Origin: Streptomyces curacoi
GTDB taxonomy: Bacteria > Actinomycetota > Actinomycetes > Streptomycetales > Streptomycetaceae
NCBI RefSeq assembly: GCF_001513975.1
Contig: NZ_KQ947995.1
Location: forward strand, 124,001-188,000
Length of the DNA: 64,000 bases
Reading direction: 5' to 3'
Shown here: piece by piece, positions 1 to 8,501 of the stretch
How the letters are laid out: every line of letters starts with the position of its first letter
Numbering within the stretch: position 1 is the stretch's first letter
Made by a program: the position numbers and the translations under genes
The notes under the pieces: model-generated
What the model was told of the DNA's origin: nothing
The model's database searches: none
Seen by the model: the letters and a program-made list of their open reading frames with translations, nothing else

Positions 1-1
1 C

Positions 2-337
2 CGGCTGTCGGCGGCGACGGCGGACGCCTATGCGGAGGCCGGATTCACCGCGGTCGTGCAGGACGTGGTGCTGGGTGCCGAACTGGCGGCGTACGTAAGG
101 CTGGTGCGCACGCGTCCGCTGCACGTGGTCGTCCTTGCGCCGAGCCCCGCGGCGGTGGCGGCGCGGGAGGCCGGGCGGGCCAAGACGGGCTACGGGGCTT
201 GGACGGTCGAGGACCTGGACGGGGCCATGCGGGCGCGGACGCCGCGTATCGGGCTGTGGGTGGACTCGTCGGAGCTGACCGTGGGGGAGACGGTGGAGGC
301 GATTGTGGCGGGGCGGGAACGCGCGAGGGTGGCCTGA
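2..337 (+). CDS. C-terminal part of a zeta-toxin/chloramphenicol-phosphotransferase-like P-loop kinase (partial)
   Basis: The frame is open from the first bases and the start lies outside the window, so only about 111 C-terminal residues are seen. They look like the second half of a small P-loop kinase of the zeta-toxin or chloramphenicol-phosphotransferase type: a buried strand (LHVVVLAPS), a basic lid-like helix (VAAREAGRAKTGY) and an ending around GLWVDSSELT followed by a helix, typical of these AAA-fold phosphotransferases. The Walker A motif would lie upstream, so catalytic competence cannot be judged. Function is inferred from fold features only; the substrate is unknown. Confidence 0.55.
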   Translation, partial: RLSAATADAYAEAGFTAVVQDVVLGAELAAYVRLVRTRPLHVVVLAPSPAAVAAREAGRAKTGYGAWTVEDLDGAMRARTPRIGLWVDSSELTVGETVEAIVAGRERARVA

Positions 338-532
338 GCGTCCTGGTGATGTGAAGCGCTGTCAGCGGCCGTGCCGATCCCGGCTTTCTGATGTGGTCGG
401 GCTGATCCCAGGGTCGTTGTCAGTGGTGGCGCGTAGTGTTCTGAGCAGTGGGACGGCCGCCGGTTCCGGTGGGTCGGCCGGTCGGCCGTGTCCCGCTGCC
501 CGGGGCGGTGAGCAAGCGCATGCGGGGGAGCC

Positions 533-1729
533 ATGAGCACGACGATGACGACATACGCCGGTGATACGGCGATCATCCTGACCGAGGCCGAACTGGGCCC
601 GTACGTCACGCACGCGTCGACGCGGCGCTGGCTGACGGGACCCGGACTGCCCGGCGACAGCGGCGTGTTGAGCTTTGCCGAGCTGTGCCGCGAGGGCCTG
701 CGGACGGTGGCGGACTCGACGGGTGATCCGGACGGCCGGCTGGCGGCGGAGCTGCGCGACCAGCTGGTGATAGGCGGACTGCTCGGCCCCGGCGGCCTGG
801 AGACGGAGTCGGTCCTGCTCGACGGCGCGACCGGCGAGGTCTCGACGACGCACTTCCTGCACGACCGCCCCGACCTGATGGACCGCCGCCCCCTCGCCCC
901 GTCCCTGCGCACACTGGTCCGCTTCGCGGAGGCGACGGACGAACTGGCGGGCCTGCGCGGCCAGTTCGCCTCCTACGTCGGCCGTTACGGCCCGCAGGCG
1001 GTCGCGGAGGCCTCGCGGCACCTGCTGGCGGTGTTCGAGGAGGGCACGGACGGCGAGCCGGCGCCGTTGTGGAAGATGGCGGCCCTGATCCGCCCCCTGA
1101 CGCTCGTGGCGGGCCGGGCCGGCGCGTCCGGGCTGGCCCTGGACCTGCCGCCGCGCCTGCTGGACCAGGAGTTCGGCCAGGGCAAGGTCGCGCGCTTCGA
1201 GGACGTCGACTTCCCCGCCACGCTCACGCACGAGCCGACCCGCCGCTTCCTGCGCGAGGTGGGCCTGCCGGAGGACGGCTACTTGTTCTCCCTCGACATC
1301 GATGTGCCGCTGCAGACGCTGGCCGAGTACTACGCCGACGAGAACCCGACTACCGAACTCCCCTCCCACGCCGACCACTTGATACGCCTCGGCCCCCTCG
1401 TCGAGGACAACAGCCTGCTCGTCGACGGCGAGACGGGCGCGGTCCTGAACTGGAGCGAGCCCGAGGCGAGGCTGTTCCCGCTGAACACGGATGTCTCCAC
1501 CCTCGCCTTCACGCTCTGGCTGCTCCACCGCGAGCAGGCGATCGACGAGGAGTCGGGCCACGAGCTGACGACCGGCACATACGACCAACTGGCCATGACG
1601 ATGCTCCAGGTCCTGTCGACGGTCGACCCGACCGGCACCAGAGCCGGCAGAAACGGCCGGCACTACTGGACGGAGGTGTTCCAGGACGAGTCGAGCGGGG
1701 TGCTCGAATCGGTGGGCGGGGTGCGGTGA
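533..1729 (+). CDS. SUKH-4-type immunity protein with two tandem domains
   Basis: A 398-residue acidic protein that I place in the SUKH-4 immunity superfamily, whose members neutralise polymorphic toxins. The gene is internally duplicated: THASTRRWLTGPGLP near residue 25 is echoed by THEPTRRFLREVGLP near residue 233, and each half ends with a strand-rich 'LLDGATGEV' or 'LVDGETGAV' motif. Single-domain members are about 180 residues, so this is a double-domain form. The start is the ATG at 533, preceded by GGGGGAG. It stands alone: the upstream gene is a kinase fragment and the downstream gene is convergent, and no toxin is visible nearby. Family assignment is from pattern recognition. Confidence 0.7.
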   Translation: MSTTMTTYAGDTAIILTEAELGPYVTHASTRRWLTGPGLPGDSGVLSFAELCREGLRTVADSTGDPDGRLAAELRDQLVIGGLLGPGGLETESVLLDGATGEVSTTHFLHDRPDLMDRRPLAPSLRTLVRFAEATDELAGLRGQFASYVGRYGPQAVAEASRHLLAVFEEGTDGEPAPLWKMAALIRPLTLVAGRAGASGLALDLPPRLLDQEFGQGKVARFEDVDFPATLTHEPTRRFLREVGLPEDGYLFSLDIDVPLQTLAEYYADENPTTELPSHADHLIRLGPLVEDNSLLVDGETGAVLNWSEPEARLFPLNTDVSTLAFTLWLLHREQAIDEESGHELTTGTYDQLAMTMLQVLSTVDPTGTRAGRNGRHYWTEVFQDESSGVLESVGGVR

Positions 1730-1965
1730 GACGACCGGCGGGCAGTGGTGCGACAGATCCACAAGGCCCGTACGGACGACATCACCATCCGCCCGGGCGG
1801 ACCCGGCGAGTTGGCGGCTGGACGTCGTCCTGGAGGCGCGCGACGGGGGCCTGGGCGGCAGGCTGATCACCGAGACCCCGGCGAGGGCGAGGGACCTCGC
1901 CGCACCTGCTCCAGGCCCACGTCGCACGGACGACGCCGTATCCCTGAGGCCGGGTACCGGCGCCG
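1730..1965. other. intergenic space between convergent genes
   Basis: No gene is supported in these 236 bases. Open frames exist on both strands, but none has a ribosome-binding site or recognisable protein content. The region separates two convergent transcription units and probably holds their terminators. Confidence 0.4.
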
Positions 1966-3216
1966 TCAGGAGGACTCGGTGATCGAGCGCCGCCGCCGTA
2001 CGGCCACGACCAGGACACCGCCGAGGGCTGCCGCGGCGGCTGCGGCACCGGCGAGCAGCGGGGTGCCGTCGGAGCCGGTGCTCGCCAGGTTGCCGTTGAC
2101 CGTTCCGGTGCCGGAGCCGCCGGCCGACGGGGAGCCGGCCGTGCCCGTGCCGCCTGTTCCGCCCGTGCCGCCGGTGGACTGGCCGACGGGGTCGTTGCCG
2201 TCGCCACCCGTCGTGGAGCCGCCGTCCGTCGAGCCGCCGCCGGTGGAGGAGCCGCCGGAGGTGGTGGGGCCGTCCTCGTAGTCGGTCGGGATGTCGATGC
2301 GGAGCCAGTCCTTGTCGTTGGCGGTGTTCTTGTCGAACACCGGGTGGATGTCGTAGACGGAGGTCGCCTTCACCTCGCCCTTGATGGTGCCCCGCACGCC
2401 GGCGTCGATCTTCAGCATGAAGGTGTAGGCGAGCGACTCGCCGACCTCGATGGTGTGGTCGGCGGGGGAGCAGACGTACGTGGGCTTGCCGGGCGTTCCG
2501 CCGGGGCCGGACGGGCCGTCGATGGCGAACGGCGCGCAGTCCTTGGGCACCTCCACGGCGGAGGCGCCCGGCGGGATCTGCACCATGAGCGCCGGCTGGT
2601 CGTCGCTCTCGTTGTTCTGGATCCAGCCGGGACCGTCGTTGCGGAGCCGCACCGTGACCGACTGCTTGTTCCCGGCCAGCGCCTCGGTCCACTCGCCGAC
2701 CGCGGCGAGGTCGGCCGTGCTGTCCGCGGTCAGGGCCAGGCGCCGGTAGCTGTCGCTGAAGCCCTCGACCGGCGTCTCGCCGGTGGGTCCGGTGCCGTAC
2801 TCGACGGCTTCCATCAGCGCGTGGGGCAGTGCCTTGAACCGTACGGGCGTCTCGATGGAGGCACCGGGTTCGATGACGGTGTCGAGCTCGCAGAGCGCCT
2901 GCCTGACCTGGTCCCCGACGGTCGAGTAGGTGCAGCCCTGCACGGACTCGGGGAAGTCGAGCCCCCGGGTCAGCCGGATCCGGAAGGTGACGCCGTCCGC
3001 GGCCGCGGTGCCGTTGTTGGTGAGGACGACGGACTCGTCGTACACCTCGCCGGGCTTGGGAGACGCGCTCGGCAGATTCGAGATCACCACAGAGGGCTCA
3101 CCCTCCTCGGCGAACGCCGTGGGAGCGGCGACCGCGGGAAGGGCCGAGACGACCGCGGCAGCGGCCACGAAGGCCGCCGAGCGGCGGATGTGCGAGGGGC
3201 GGATGCGCTGGCGCAC
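1966..3216 (-). CDS. Secreted LAxTG cell-wall-anchored protein
   Basis: A surface protein of 416 residues. It has an N-terminal signal peptide (basic RIRPSHIRR, then an Ala/Val-rich core ending near PTAFAEEG), an extracellular part with repeated strand-rich segments resembling DUF11/CARDB-like domains, a long Gly/Ser/Thr-rich linker, and a C-terminal sorting signal: LASTG, a hydrophobic stretch and a final RRRRS tail. LAxTG is the preferred motif of class E sortases in Streptomyces, so the mature protein is probably linked to peptidoglycan. The GTG at 3216 is chosen because GAGGAG precedes it and the signal peptide follows directly; the frame is open further upstream but codes nothing signal-like. 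No catalytic motif is visible. Confidence 0.8.
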   Translation of the reverse strand: MRQRIRPSHIRRSAAFVAAAAVVSALPAVAAPTAFAEEGEPSVVISNLPSASPKPGEVYDESVVLTNNGTAAADGVTFRIRLTRGLDFPESVQGCTYSTVGDQVRQALCELDTVIEPGASIETPVRFKALPHALMEAVEYGTGPTGETPVEGFSDSYRRLALTADSTADLAAVGEWTEALAGNKQSVTVRLRNDGPGWIQNNESDDQPALMVQIPPGASAVEVPKDCAPFAIDGPSGPGGTPGKPTYVCSPADHTIEVGESLAYTFMLKIDAGVRGTIKGEVKATSVYDIHPVFDKNTANDKDWLRIDIPTDYEDGPTTSGGSSTGGGSTDGGSTTGGDGNDPVGQSTGGTGGTGGTGTAGSPSAGGSGTGTVNGNLASTGSDGTPLLAGAAAAAAALGGVLVVAVRRRRSITESS

Positions 3217-3413
3217 GGGTTGGTCTCCTCGTCGGGACAGGAAGCACGGCGACCGGAGGATTGCCGTTCGGTCATGTCCTGGACAGCTGGAGGGCGGCTG
3301 GGGTTGTGCTGCTGTCTGTTGGTAGATCGCCGGCGGTCGTACGACCAAGGTCTCAGGGCTGGGCCGCCTCTCGACAGGGGTCAATGTCAGTTGTGGCCCT
3401 TACGCTGGCGACC

Positions 3414-4877
3414 ATGACTCCCCTCGACGAGCCGCGCGATGCCGACGTCGCGAAGACATCCGCCGTCCCCTCGGTTCCCGAGGACGCGGAGAGCGTGCTG
3501 AGCCGGTCTCATCGGGCCCTCAGTATCGGGATCGTCTCCGTCGTGCTGCTGATCGCCTTCGAGGCGACGGCCGTCGGGACGGCGATGCCGGTCGCGGCGC
3601 GGGAGCTGGACGGGGTGTCGTTGTACGCGTTCGCGTTCTCGGGGTACTTCACCACCAGCCTGTTCGGGATGGTGCTCGCGGGGCAGTGGTCGGACCGGCG
3701 GGGGCCGTTGGGGGCGCTGACGACGGGGATCGCGGCCTTCGGGGCCGGGCTGCTGCTCTCCGGGACCGCCGGGGTCATGTGGGTGTTCATTCTCGGGCGG
3801 GCCGTGCAGGGGCTCGGCGGGGGACTGGTCATCGTCGCGCTGTACGTCGTCGTCGGGCGGGCCTACTCCGAGCGGTTGCGGCCGGCGATCATGGCGGCGT
3901 TCGCCGCGAGCTGGGTCGTGCCGTCGATCGTGGGGCCGCTGGCCTCGGGGGCGGTGACCGAGCATCTGGGCTGGCGCTGGGTGTTCGTCGGGATTCCGGT
4001 GCTCGTCGTGTTCCCGCTCGCGCTCGCGCTGCCGCAGATACGGCGCCGGGCGGCAGGGCCGGTCGACGACTCGGCGGGCAGCGCCTCCTTCGACCGGCGG
4101 CGTATCCGGCTCGCCCTCGGTATCTCCCTCGGGGCGGGGCTGTTGCAGTACGCCGCCCAGGACCTGCGCTGGTTCTCGCTCGTCCCCGGCGTCCTCGGCG
4201 CCGCGCTCCTCGTTCCGGCCGTGCTCGGGCTGCTCCCGCGCGGCACGTACCGGGCGGTGCGCGGGCTGCCGTCCGTGGTGCTGTTGCGCGGGGTCGCCGC
4301 GGGGTCGTTCATCGCCGCGGAGTCCTTCGTGCCGTTGATGCTGGTCACCCAGCGGGGGCTGTCGCCGACGCTCGCCGGGTTCTCGCTCGCGGCGGGTGGG
4401 GTGACGTGGGCGCTGGCGTCGTGGGTGCAGTCGCGGCCGAGGGTGGAGCCGTACCGGGAGCGGTTGATGACGGTCGGGATGCTGCTGGTCGCCGCCGCGA
4501 TCGCTGCGGCGCCGAGTGTGCTGATCGACTCCGTGCCCGCCTGGACCGTCGCCGTGTCGTGGGCGTTCGGGTGCTTCGGGATGGGGCTGGTGATCTCCTC
4601 CAGCAGCGTGCTCCTGCTTCACCTCTCCGCCCCCGAGGAGGCCGGTACCAACTCGGCCGCGCTCCAGATCTCCGACGCCCTCTCCAACGTCGTCCTCCTC
4701 TCGGCGGGCGGCGCCGCGTTCGCCGCGCTGGGCGGGGGTGCGGTGAGTCATACGGCGGTGGAGGTGGCCGGTTCGGGGTCGCATCCGGCGGCGTTCGCGG
4801 CGGTGTTCCTGCCGATGGCGGGGGTGGCGTTGGCGGGGGCTTGGGTGACTACGCGGTTGCGGGCCTCGCATTCCTGA
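3414..4877 (+). CDS. MFS family multidrug-type exporter
   Basis: An integral membrane protein of 487 residues with a long series of hydrophobic helices and the major-facilitator motif A after helix 2 (GQWSDRRGPLG), plus a Gly/Pro-rich helix (SWVVPSIVGPLASG) like antiporter motif C. The N-terminal 35 residues are hydrophilic and cytoplasmic. By family it should be a proton-coupled exporter of small hydrophobic compounds; the substrate is not predictable. The ATG at 3414 is used; an in-frame ATG at 3384 with a GGGG upstream is an alternative. It is divergent from the surface-protein gene, with about 200 bases between the two starts. Confidence 0.85.
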   Translation: MTPLDEPRDADVAKTSAVPSVPEDAESVLSRSHRALSIGIVSVVLLIAFEATAVGTAMPVAARELDGVSLYAFAFSGYFTTSLFGMVLAGQWSDRRGPLGALTTGIAAFGAGLLLSGTAGVMWVFILGRAVQGLGGGLVIVALYVVVGRAYSERLRPAIMAAFAASWVVPSIVGPLASGAVTEHLGWRWVFVGIPVLVVFPLALALPQIRRRAAGPVDDSAGSASFDRRRIRLALGISLGAGLLQYAAQDLRWFSLVPGVLGAALLVPAVLGLLPRGTYRAVRGLPSVVLLRGVAAGSFIAAESFVPLMLVTQRGLSPTLAGFSLAAGGVTWALASWVQSRPRVEPYRERLMTVGMLLVAAAIAAAPSVLIDSVPAWTVAVSWAFGCFGMGLVISSSSVLLLHLSAPEEAGTNSAALQISDALSNVVLLSAGGAAFAALGGGAVSHTAVEVAGSGSHPAAFAAVFLPMAGVALAGAWVTTRLRASHS

Positions 4878-4879
4878 CT

Positions 4880-4920
4880 GGTACCAATGTGACCCCAATG
4901 CGACCCCCTCACATGGTACC
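4880..4920. promoter_or_regulatory. inverted repeat, likely operator of the toxin-antitoxin pair
   Basis: GGTACCAATGTGA at 4880-4892 faces TCACATGGTACC at 4909-4920; apart from one extra A in the left arm the arms are perfectly complementary. It ends 8 bases before the antitoxin ATG, where RHH antitoxins normally bind to repress their own operon. No Shine-Dalgarno lies between it and the start, so the transcript may be leaderless. The operator role is inferred from symmetry and position. Confidence 0.6.
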
Positions 4921-4928
4921 GTTTTGGT

Positions 4929-5129
4929 ATGGCCATGAACCTGCGTCTCCGTGACGACCAGACCGAAGCACTGAAGCTGCGCGCCGAGGCGGAGGGCACC
5001 AGCATGCACGCCATACTGCTGAGGGCCGTGGACGACTACCTGGCCAGGACGGCTCACGAGGCGCTGGTCCGGAAGGCTGCGAAGGAGCAGACCGCCAAGT
5101 GGGCCGAGCTGCTGGAGCGGCTCAAGTGA
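4929..5129 (+). CDS. Ribbon-helix-helix antitoxin of a Doc toxin
   Basis: A 66-residue protein starting with a basic/hydrophobic strand (MNLRLRD) followed by two helices, the layout of a ribbon-helix-helix DNA-binding dimer, and a lysine-rich C-terminal helix that would bind the toxin. Its stop overlaps the start of the Doc gene (GTGA), so the pair is translationally coupled with antitoxin first, as in phd-doc operons. The first ATG (4929) is used; ATG 4935 is also possible. Antitoxin identity rests on size, fold features and the toxin next door. It should neutralise Doc and repress the operon through the inverted repeat just upstream. Confidence 0.82.
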   Translation: MAMNLRLRDDQTEALKLRAEAEGTSMHAILLRAVDDYLARTAHEALVRKAAKEQTAKWAELLERLK

Positions 5130-5506
5130 CATGTGTCTATCTGTCGGCCGAGGACGTCCTGGCCATCGCCGAGCACGCCGTCGATGACCAGGACGTCGTC
5201 GTACGCGATGCGGGGCTGCTGGAGTCGGCCGTGCATCGCCCCTCCGCCTCGATGTTCGGGCAGGAGGCCTATACCGACCTGTTCGGCAAGGCGGCGGCCC
5301 TGCTGCAGTCGCTTGCCGTCAACCATCCCTTCCTCGACGGCAACAAGCGCACGGCATGGGTGTCCTGCGTCGTCTTCCTGGCGATGAACGACGTGCAGTT
5401 GCGCCCGGACATCGACGCGGCCGAGCGCCTCGTCATCGCGGTGGCGACCGGGAGCCTGGAAGAAGTGAAGGTGATCGCCGAGGCTCTGCGGGGCCTGACG
5501 GAGTAA
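5126..5506 (+). CDS. doc: Doc-family (Fic fold) toxin
   Basis: A 126-residue Fic-fold protein of the death-on-curing class. The key motif HPFLDGNKRTA (residues about 71-81) is the Doc version of the Fic active site, with the catalytic histidine, the Asn that binds the anion and the basic residues in place. Doc toxins phosphorylate elongation factor EF-Tu and stop translation; the Fic motif here ends KRTA, as in Doc, rather than the RxxR of AMPylating Fic enzymes. GTG 5126 is chosen because it gives a 4-base overlap with the antitoxin stop and the family's normal length. All active-site residues are intact, so the module is probably functional. Confidence 0.88.
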   Translation: MTCVYLSAEDVLAIAEHAVDDQDVVVRDAGLLESAVHRPSASMFGQEAYTDLFGKAAALLQSLAVNHPFLDGNKRTAWVSCVVFLAMNDVQLRPDIDAAERLVIAVATGSLEEVKVIAEALRGLTE

Positions 5507-5632
5507 GGGATGTGACCTCGGTCCCACCCGCCGGTGGCCCAGCCTCGTTGGCGCGTGCATAGGGGCGGCCCGCCGGTAGGGTGGCCCGGTTGTCATACCC
5601 AGCCGAGCCGCCGACCCCACGAACCGGAGACC

Positions 5633-7426
5633 GTGACTACCACCGCCGCCTCCTCCTCCCACCACCTTTCCCCCGCCTTCCCCGGCCGCGCCCCCTGGGG
5701 CACCGCCAGCAAGCTGCGTGCCTGGCAGCAGGGGGCGATGGAGAAGTACGTCCAGGAGCAGCCGCGTGACTTCCTCGCGGTCGCCACGCCCGGCGCCGGG
5801 AAGACGACCTTCGCTCTCACCCTCGCCTCCTGGCTGCTGCACCACCATGTCGTGCAGCAGGTCACCGTGGTCGCGCCGACCGAGCATCTGAAGAAGCAGT
5901 GGGCGGAGGCGGCCGGGCGGATAGGCATCAAGCTCGACCCCGAGTACAGCGCGGGGCCGCTCGGCAAGGAGTACCACGGCGTCGCCGTGACGTACGCGGG
6001 TGTGGGCGTGCGGCCCATGCTGCACCGCAACCGGGTCGAGCAGCGCAAGACGCTCGTCATCCTCGACGAGATCCACCACGCCGGTGACTCCAAGTCCTGG
6101 GGCGAGGCCTGCCTGGAGGCCTTCGAGCCGGCCACGCGACGGCTCGCCCTCACCGGTACGCCCTTCCGCTCCGACACCAACCCCATCCCCTTCGTGACGT
6201 ACGAGGAGGACAACGCGGGCATCCGGCGGTCCGCCGCCGACTACACGTACGGGTACGGCTCCGCGCTCGCGGACGGTGTCGTTCGGCCCGTCATCTTCCT
6301 CTCCTACAGCGGCAACATGCGCTGGCGGACCAAGGCGGGCGACGAGATCGCCGCCCGGCTCGGCGAGCCGATGACCAAGGACGCCGTCAGCCAGGCCTGG
6401 CGAACGGCTCTGGACCCGCGGGGGGACTGGATGCCCGCCGTGCTGCGCGCCGCCGACCAGCGGCTTACCGAGGTCAGGAAGGCCATCCCGGACGCCGGCG
6501 CGCTCGTCATCGCCTCCGACCAGGACTCCGCGCGCGCCTACGCCAAGCTCATCCGGGAGATCACGGGTACCAAGGCGACCCTCGTGCTCTCCGACGACGC
6601 CGGGGCGTCCGACCGTATCGACGAGTTCAGCAACAACAACGACCGGTGGATGGTCGCCGTGCGGATGGTGTCCGAGGGTGTCGACGTGCCTCGGCTCGCG
6701 GTCGGCGTGTACGCCACCACCATCTCCACCCCGCTCTTCTTCGCCCAGGCCGTCGGCCGTTTCGTACGGTCCCGGCGGCGCGGCGAGACCGCCTCCGTCT
6801 TCCTGCCGACCATCCCCGACCTGCTCACCTTCGCCAACGAGATGGAGGTCGAGCGCGACCACGCCCTCGACAAGCCGAAGAAGGAGGGCGAGGAGGACCC
6901 GTACGCCGAGTCCGAGAAGGAGATGGAGGAGGCGAACAAGGAGCAGGACGAGGACACCGGCGAGCAGGACATGCTGCCGTTCGAGGCGCTGGAGTCCGAT
7001 GCCGTCTTCGACCGGGTCCTCTACGACGGCGCCGAGTTCGGCATGCAGGCCCACCCGGGCAGCGAGGAGGAGCAGGACTACCTCGGCATTCCCGGACTGC
7101 TGGAGCCCGAGCAGGTCCAGCTGCTGCTGCAGAAGCGGCAGGCCCGGCAGATCGCGCACAGCCGCAAGAAGCCGGACACCGAGGCCGATCTGCTCGAACT
7201 GCCCGCCGAGCGGCGGCCGGTGGTCACGCACAAGGAGCTGATGGAGCTCCGCAAGCAGCTCAACACGATGGTCGGCGCGTACGTCCATCAGAGCGGCAAG
7301 CCGCACGGTGTGATCCACACCGAGCTGCGGCGGGTGTGCGGCGGGCCGCCGAGCGCCGAGGCCACGGCGGGGCAGCTGCGGCAGCGCATCGCCAAGGTGC
7401 AGGAGTGGGCGACCCGGATGCGGTGA
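5633..7426 (+). CDS. DEAD/DEAH-type SF2 ATP-dependent helicase
   Basis: A 597-residue superfamily 2 helicase. Walker A is ATPGAGKTT at about residue 46, the DExH box is LDEIHH, motif III is LTGTPFRSD, and the C-terminal RecA domain carries SEGVDVPRL (motif V) and QAVGRFVR (motif VI). A charged, acidic insert (about residues 415-460) and a long C-terminal extension follow. By family it would use ATP to translocate on or remodel nucleic acid; its biological role is not known. GTG 5633 with upstream CGGAGA is preferred over an earlier in-frame start because the encoded N-terminus becomes plausible there. It stands alone between the toxin-antitoxin pair and a 361-base gap. Confidence 0.85.
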   Translation: MTTTAASSSHHLSPAFPGRAPWGTASKLRAWQQGAMEKYVQEQPRDFLAVATPGAGKTTFALTLASWLLHHHVVQQVTVVAPTEHLKKQWAEAAGRIGIKLDPEYSAGPLGKEYHGVAVTYAGVGVRPMLHRNRVEQRKTLVILDEIHHAGDSKSWGEACLEAFEPATRRLALTGTPFRSDTNPIPFVTYEEDNAGIRRSAADYTYGYGSALADGVVRPVIFLSYSGNMRWRTKAGDEIAARLGEPMTKDAVSQAWRTALDPRGDWMPAVLRAADQRLTEVRKAIPDAGALVIASDQDSARAYAKLIREITGTKATLVLSDDAGASDRIDEFSNNNDRWMVAVRMVSEGVDVPRLAVGVYATTISTPLFFAQAVGRFVRSRRRGETASVFLPTIPDLLTFANEMEVERDHALDKPKKEGEEDPYAESEKEMEEANKEQDEDTGEQDMLPFEALESDAVFDRVLYDGAEFGMQAHPGSEEEQDYLGIPGLLEPEQVQLLLQKRQARQIAHSRKKPDTEADLLELPAERRPVVTHKELMELRKQLNTMVGAYVHQSGKPHGVIHTELRRVCGGPPSAEATAGQLRQRIAKVQEWATRMR

Positions 7427-7787
7427 CGGACGGCTGCGAGCCGGTTGTGGCCTGTCGCGCCCACGCGGCGGAGCCGCACATCGACCCAGCCGCGCGCCCC
7501 TTTGGGCGCTCACGCGCCGCATATATCAGGATCAACGGGAGTAGTCCGTCCCGGCCACTGCCCGGATTCTGGACGGAGCCTTCCGCTCAGCGAACCGCCT
7601 TCGCTAATGTCCCGCTACGCACACGCCCCGTGGCAGCGCCGCCGCGGAGCGCAGCCGTGAAGCGACGCGGTCCGGTACAGGCCGGGCCGCCGGCCGATCG
7701 GCGGCCTCTGAAGCGCGTCACTGACGGGACTCGGTGACGCATCCGCCGCGAGGGGGCCGCCGACCTCACCACTAAGGAGTGGGCGTC
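7427..7787. other. 361-base intergenic region with a Streptomyces interspersed repeat
   Basis: No gene is supported. The left part (7454-7500) carries a GC-rich interspersed repeat also present, inverted, at 27379-27425. The right part should contain the promoter of the IclR-type regulator, with AAGGAG eight bases before its GTG; no clear -35/-10 pair stands out. Confidence 0.5.
7454..7500 (-). repeat. interspersed GC-rich intergenic repeat, copy 1
   Basis: About 47 bases that match, as reverse complement, the repeat at 27379-27425. Both contain a short hairpin (GCGGC-TCC-GCCGC type) and a shared 'cgcggcggagccgca' core. It follows a gene's 3' end, as does the other copy, so a transcript-end role is possible. 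Confidence 0.6.
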
Positions 7788-8429
7788 GTGACCGCGGAGA
7801 CCTCTCAGACGCTCGACCGGGGACTGCGCGTCCTCAAGCTGCTGGCCGATACGGACCACGGGCTGACCGTCACCGAGCTTTCCAACAAACTGGGCGTGAA
7901 CCGGACCGTGGTGTACCGGTTGCTCGCCACGCTGGAACAACACGCCCTCGTACGCCGTGACCTGGGCGGCCGTGCCCGGGTGGGGCTCGGGGTGCTGCGC
8001 CTGGGCCGCCAGGTGCACCCCCTGGTCCGCGAGGCCGCGCTGCCCGCCCTGCGCTCGCTGGCCGAGGACATCGGGGCGACGGCCCATCTGACGCTGGTGG
8101 ACGGTACGGAGGCGCTGGCCGTCGCCGTGGTCGAGCCGACGTGGACGGACTACCACGTGGCCTATCGGGCCGGTTTCCGGCACCCGCTGGACCGCGGGGC
8201 CGCGGGCCGGGCGATCCTCTCCGCGCGGCAGCAGCCGATGCGGGAGCCGGGGTACACCCTGACCCACGGCGAGCTCGAGGCCGGAGCGAGCGGGGCCGCC
8301 GCGCCGCTGCTCGGGGTCACGGGGGTCGAGGGCAGCGTGGGTGTGGTGATGCTCGCCGACGCGGTGCCGGAGCGGGTGGGGCCGCGGGTCGTGGACGCGG
8401 CGCGGGAGGTGGCGGAGGCCCTGCGCTGA
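7788..8429 (+). CDS. IclR-family transcriptional regulator (candidate HpdR)
   Basis: A 213-residue IclR-type regulator: N-terminal winged helix-turn-helix (about residues 7-65, with LTVTELSNKLGVNRTVVYRLL) and a C-terminal effector-binding domain (about 75-213). GTG 7788 follows AAGGAG by eight bases. In S. coelicolor an IclR-type repressor, HpdR, sits a few genes from hpd and represses it together with HpdA; this gene is also on the hpd side of the cluster, about 7 kb from hpd, so it may be the same protein. The adjacent GNAT/racemase pair is an alternative target. Identification as HpdR rests on gene order and family only. Confidence 0.75.
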   Translation: MTAETSQTLDRGLRVLKLLADTDHGLTVTELSNKLGVNRTVVYRLLATLEQHALVRRDLGGRARVGLGVLRLGRQVHPLVREAALPALRSLAEDIGATAHLTLVDGTEALAVAVVEPTWTDYHVAYRAGFRHPLDRGAAGRAILSARQQPMREPGYTLTHGELEAGASGAAAPLLGVTGVEGSVGVVMLADAVPERVGPRVVDAAREVAEALR

Positions 8430-8501
8430 GGGGTGTCCGGCCGGCGACGGCGGCCCGCGTGCGCTCTAGGCAGGGCCGTCACCGCCTCCGACACTCGACG
8501 C

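Noticed and set aside
362..2692. Very long open frame on the minus strand across the SUKH gene and the surface-protein gene
   Set aside because: Its translation is Arg/Gly/His-rich low-complexity sequence, typical of out-of-frame reading of high-GC genes, and it covers two well-supported genes.
5054..7522. 822-codon minus-strand open frame over the helicase and Doc genes
   Set aside because: Shadow of the plus-strand helicase; no ribosome-binding site, no family motif, and codon-position GC fits the other strand.
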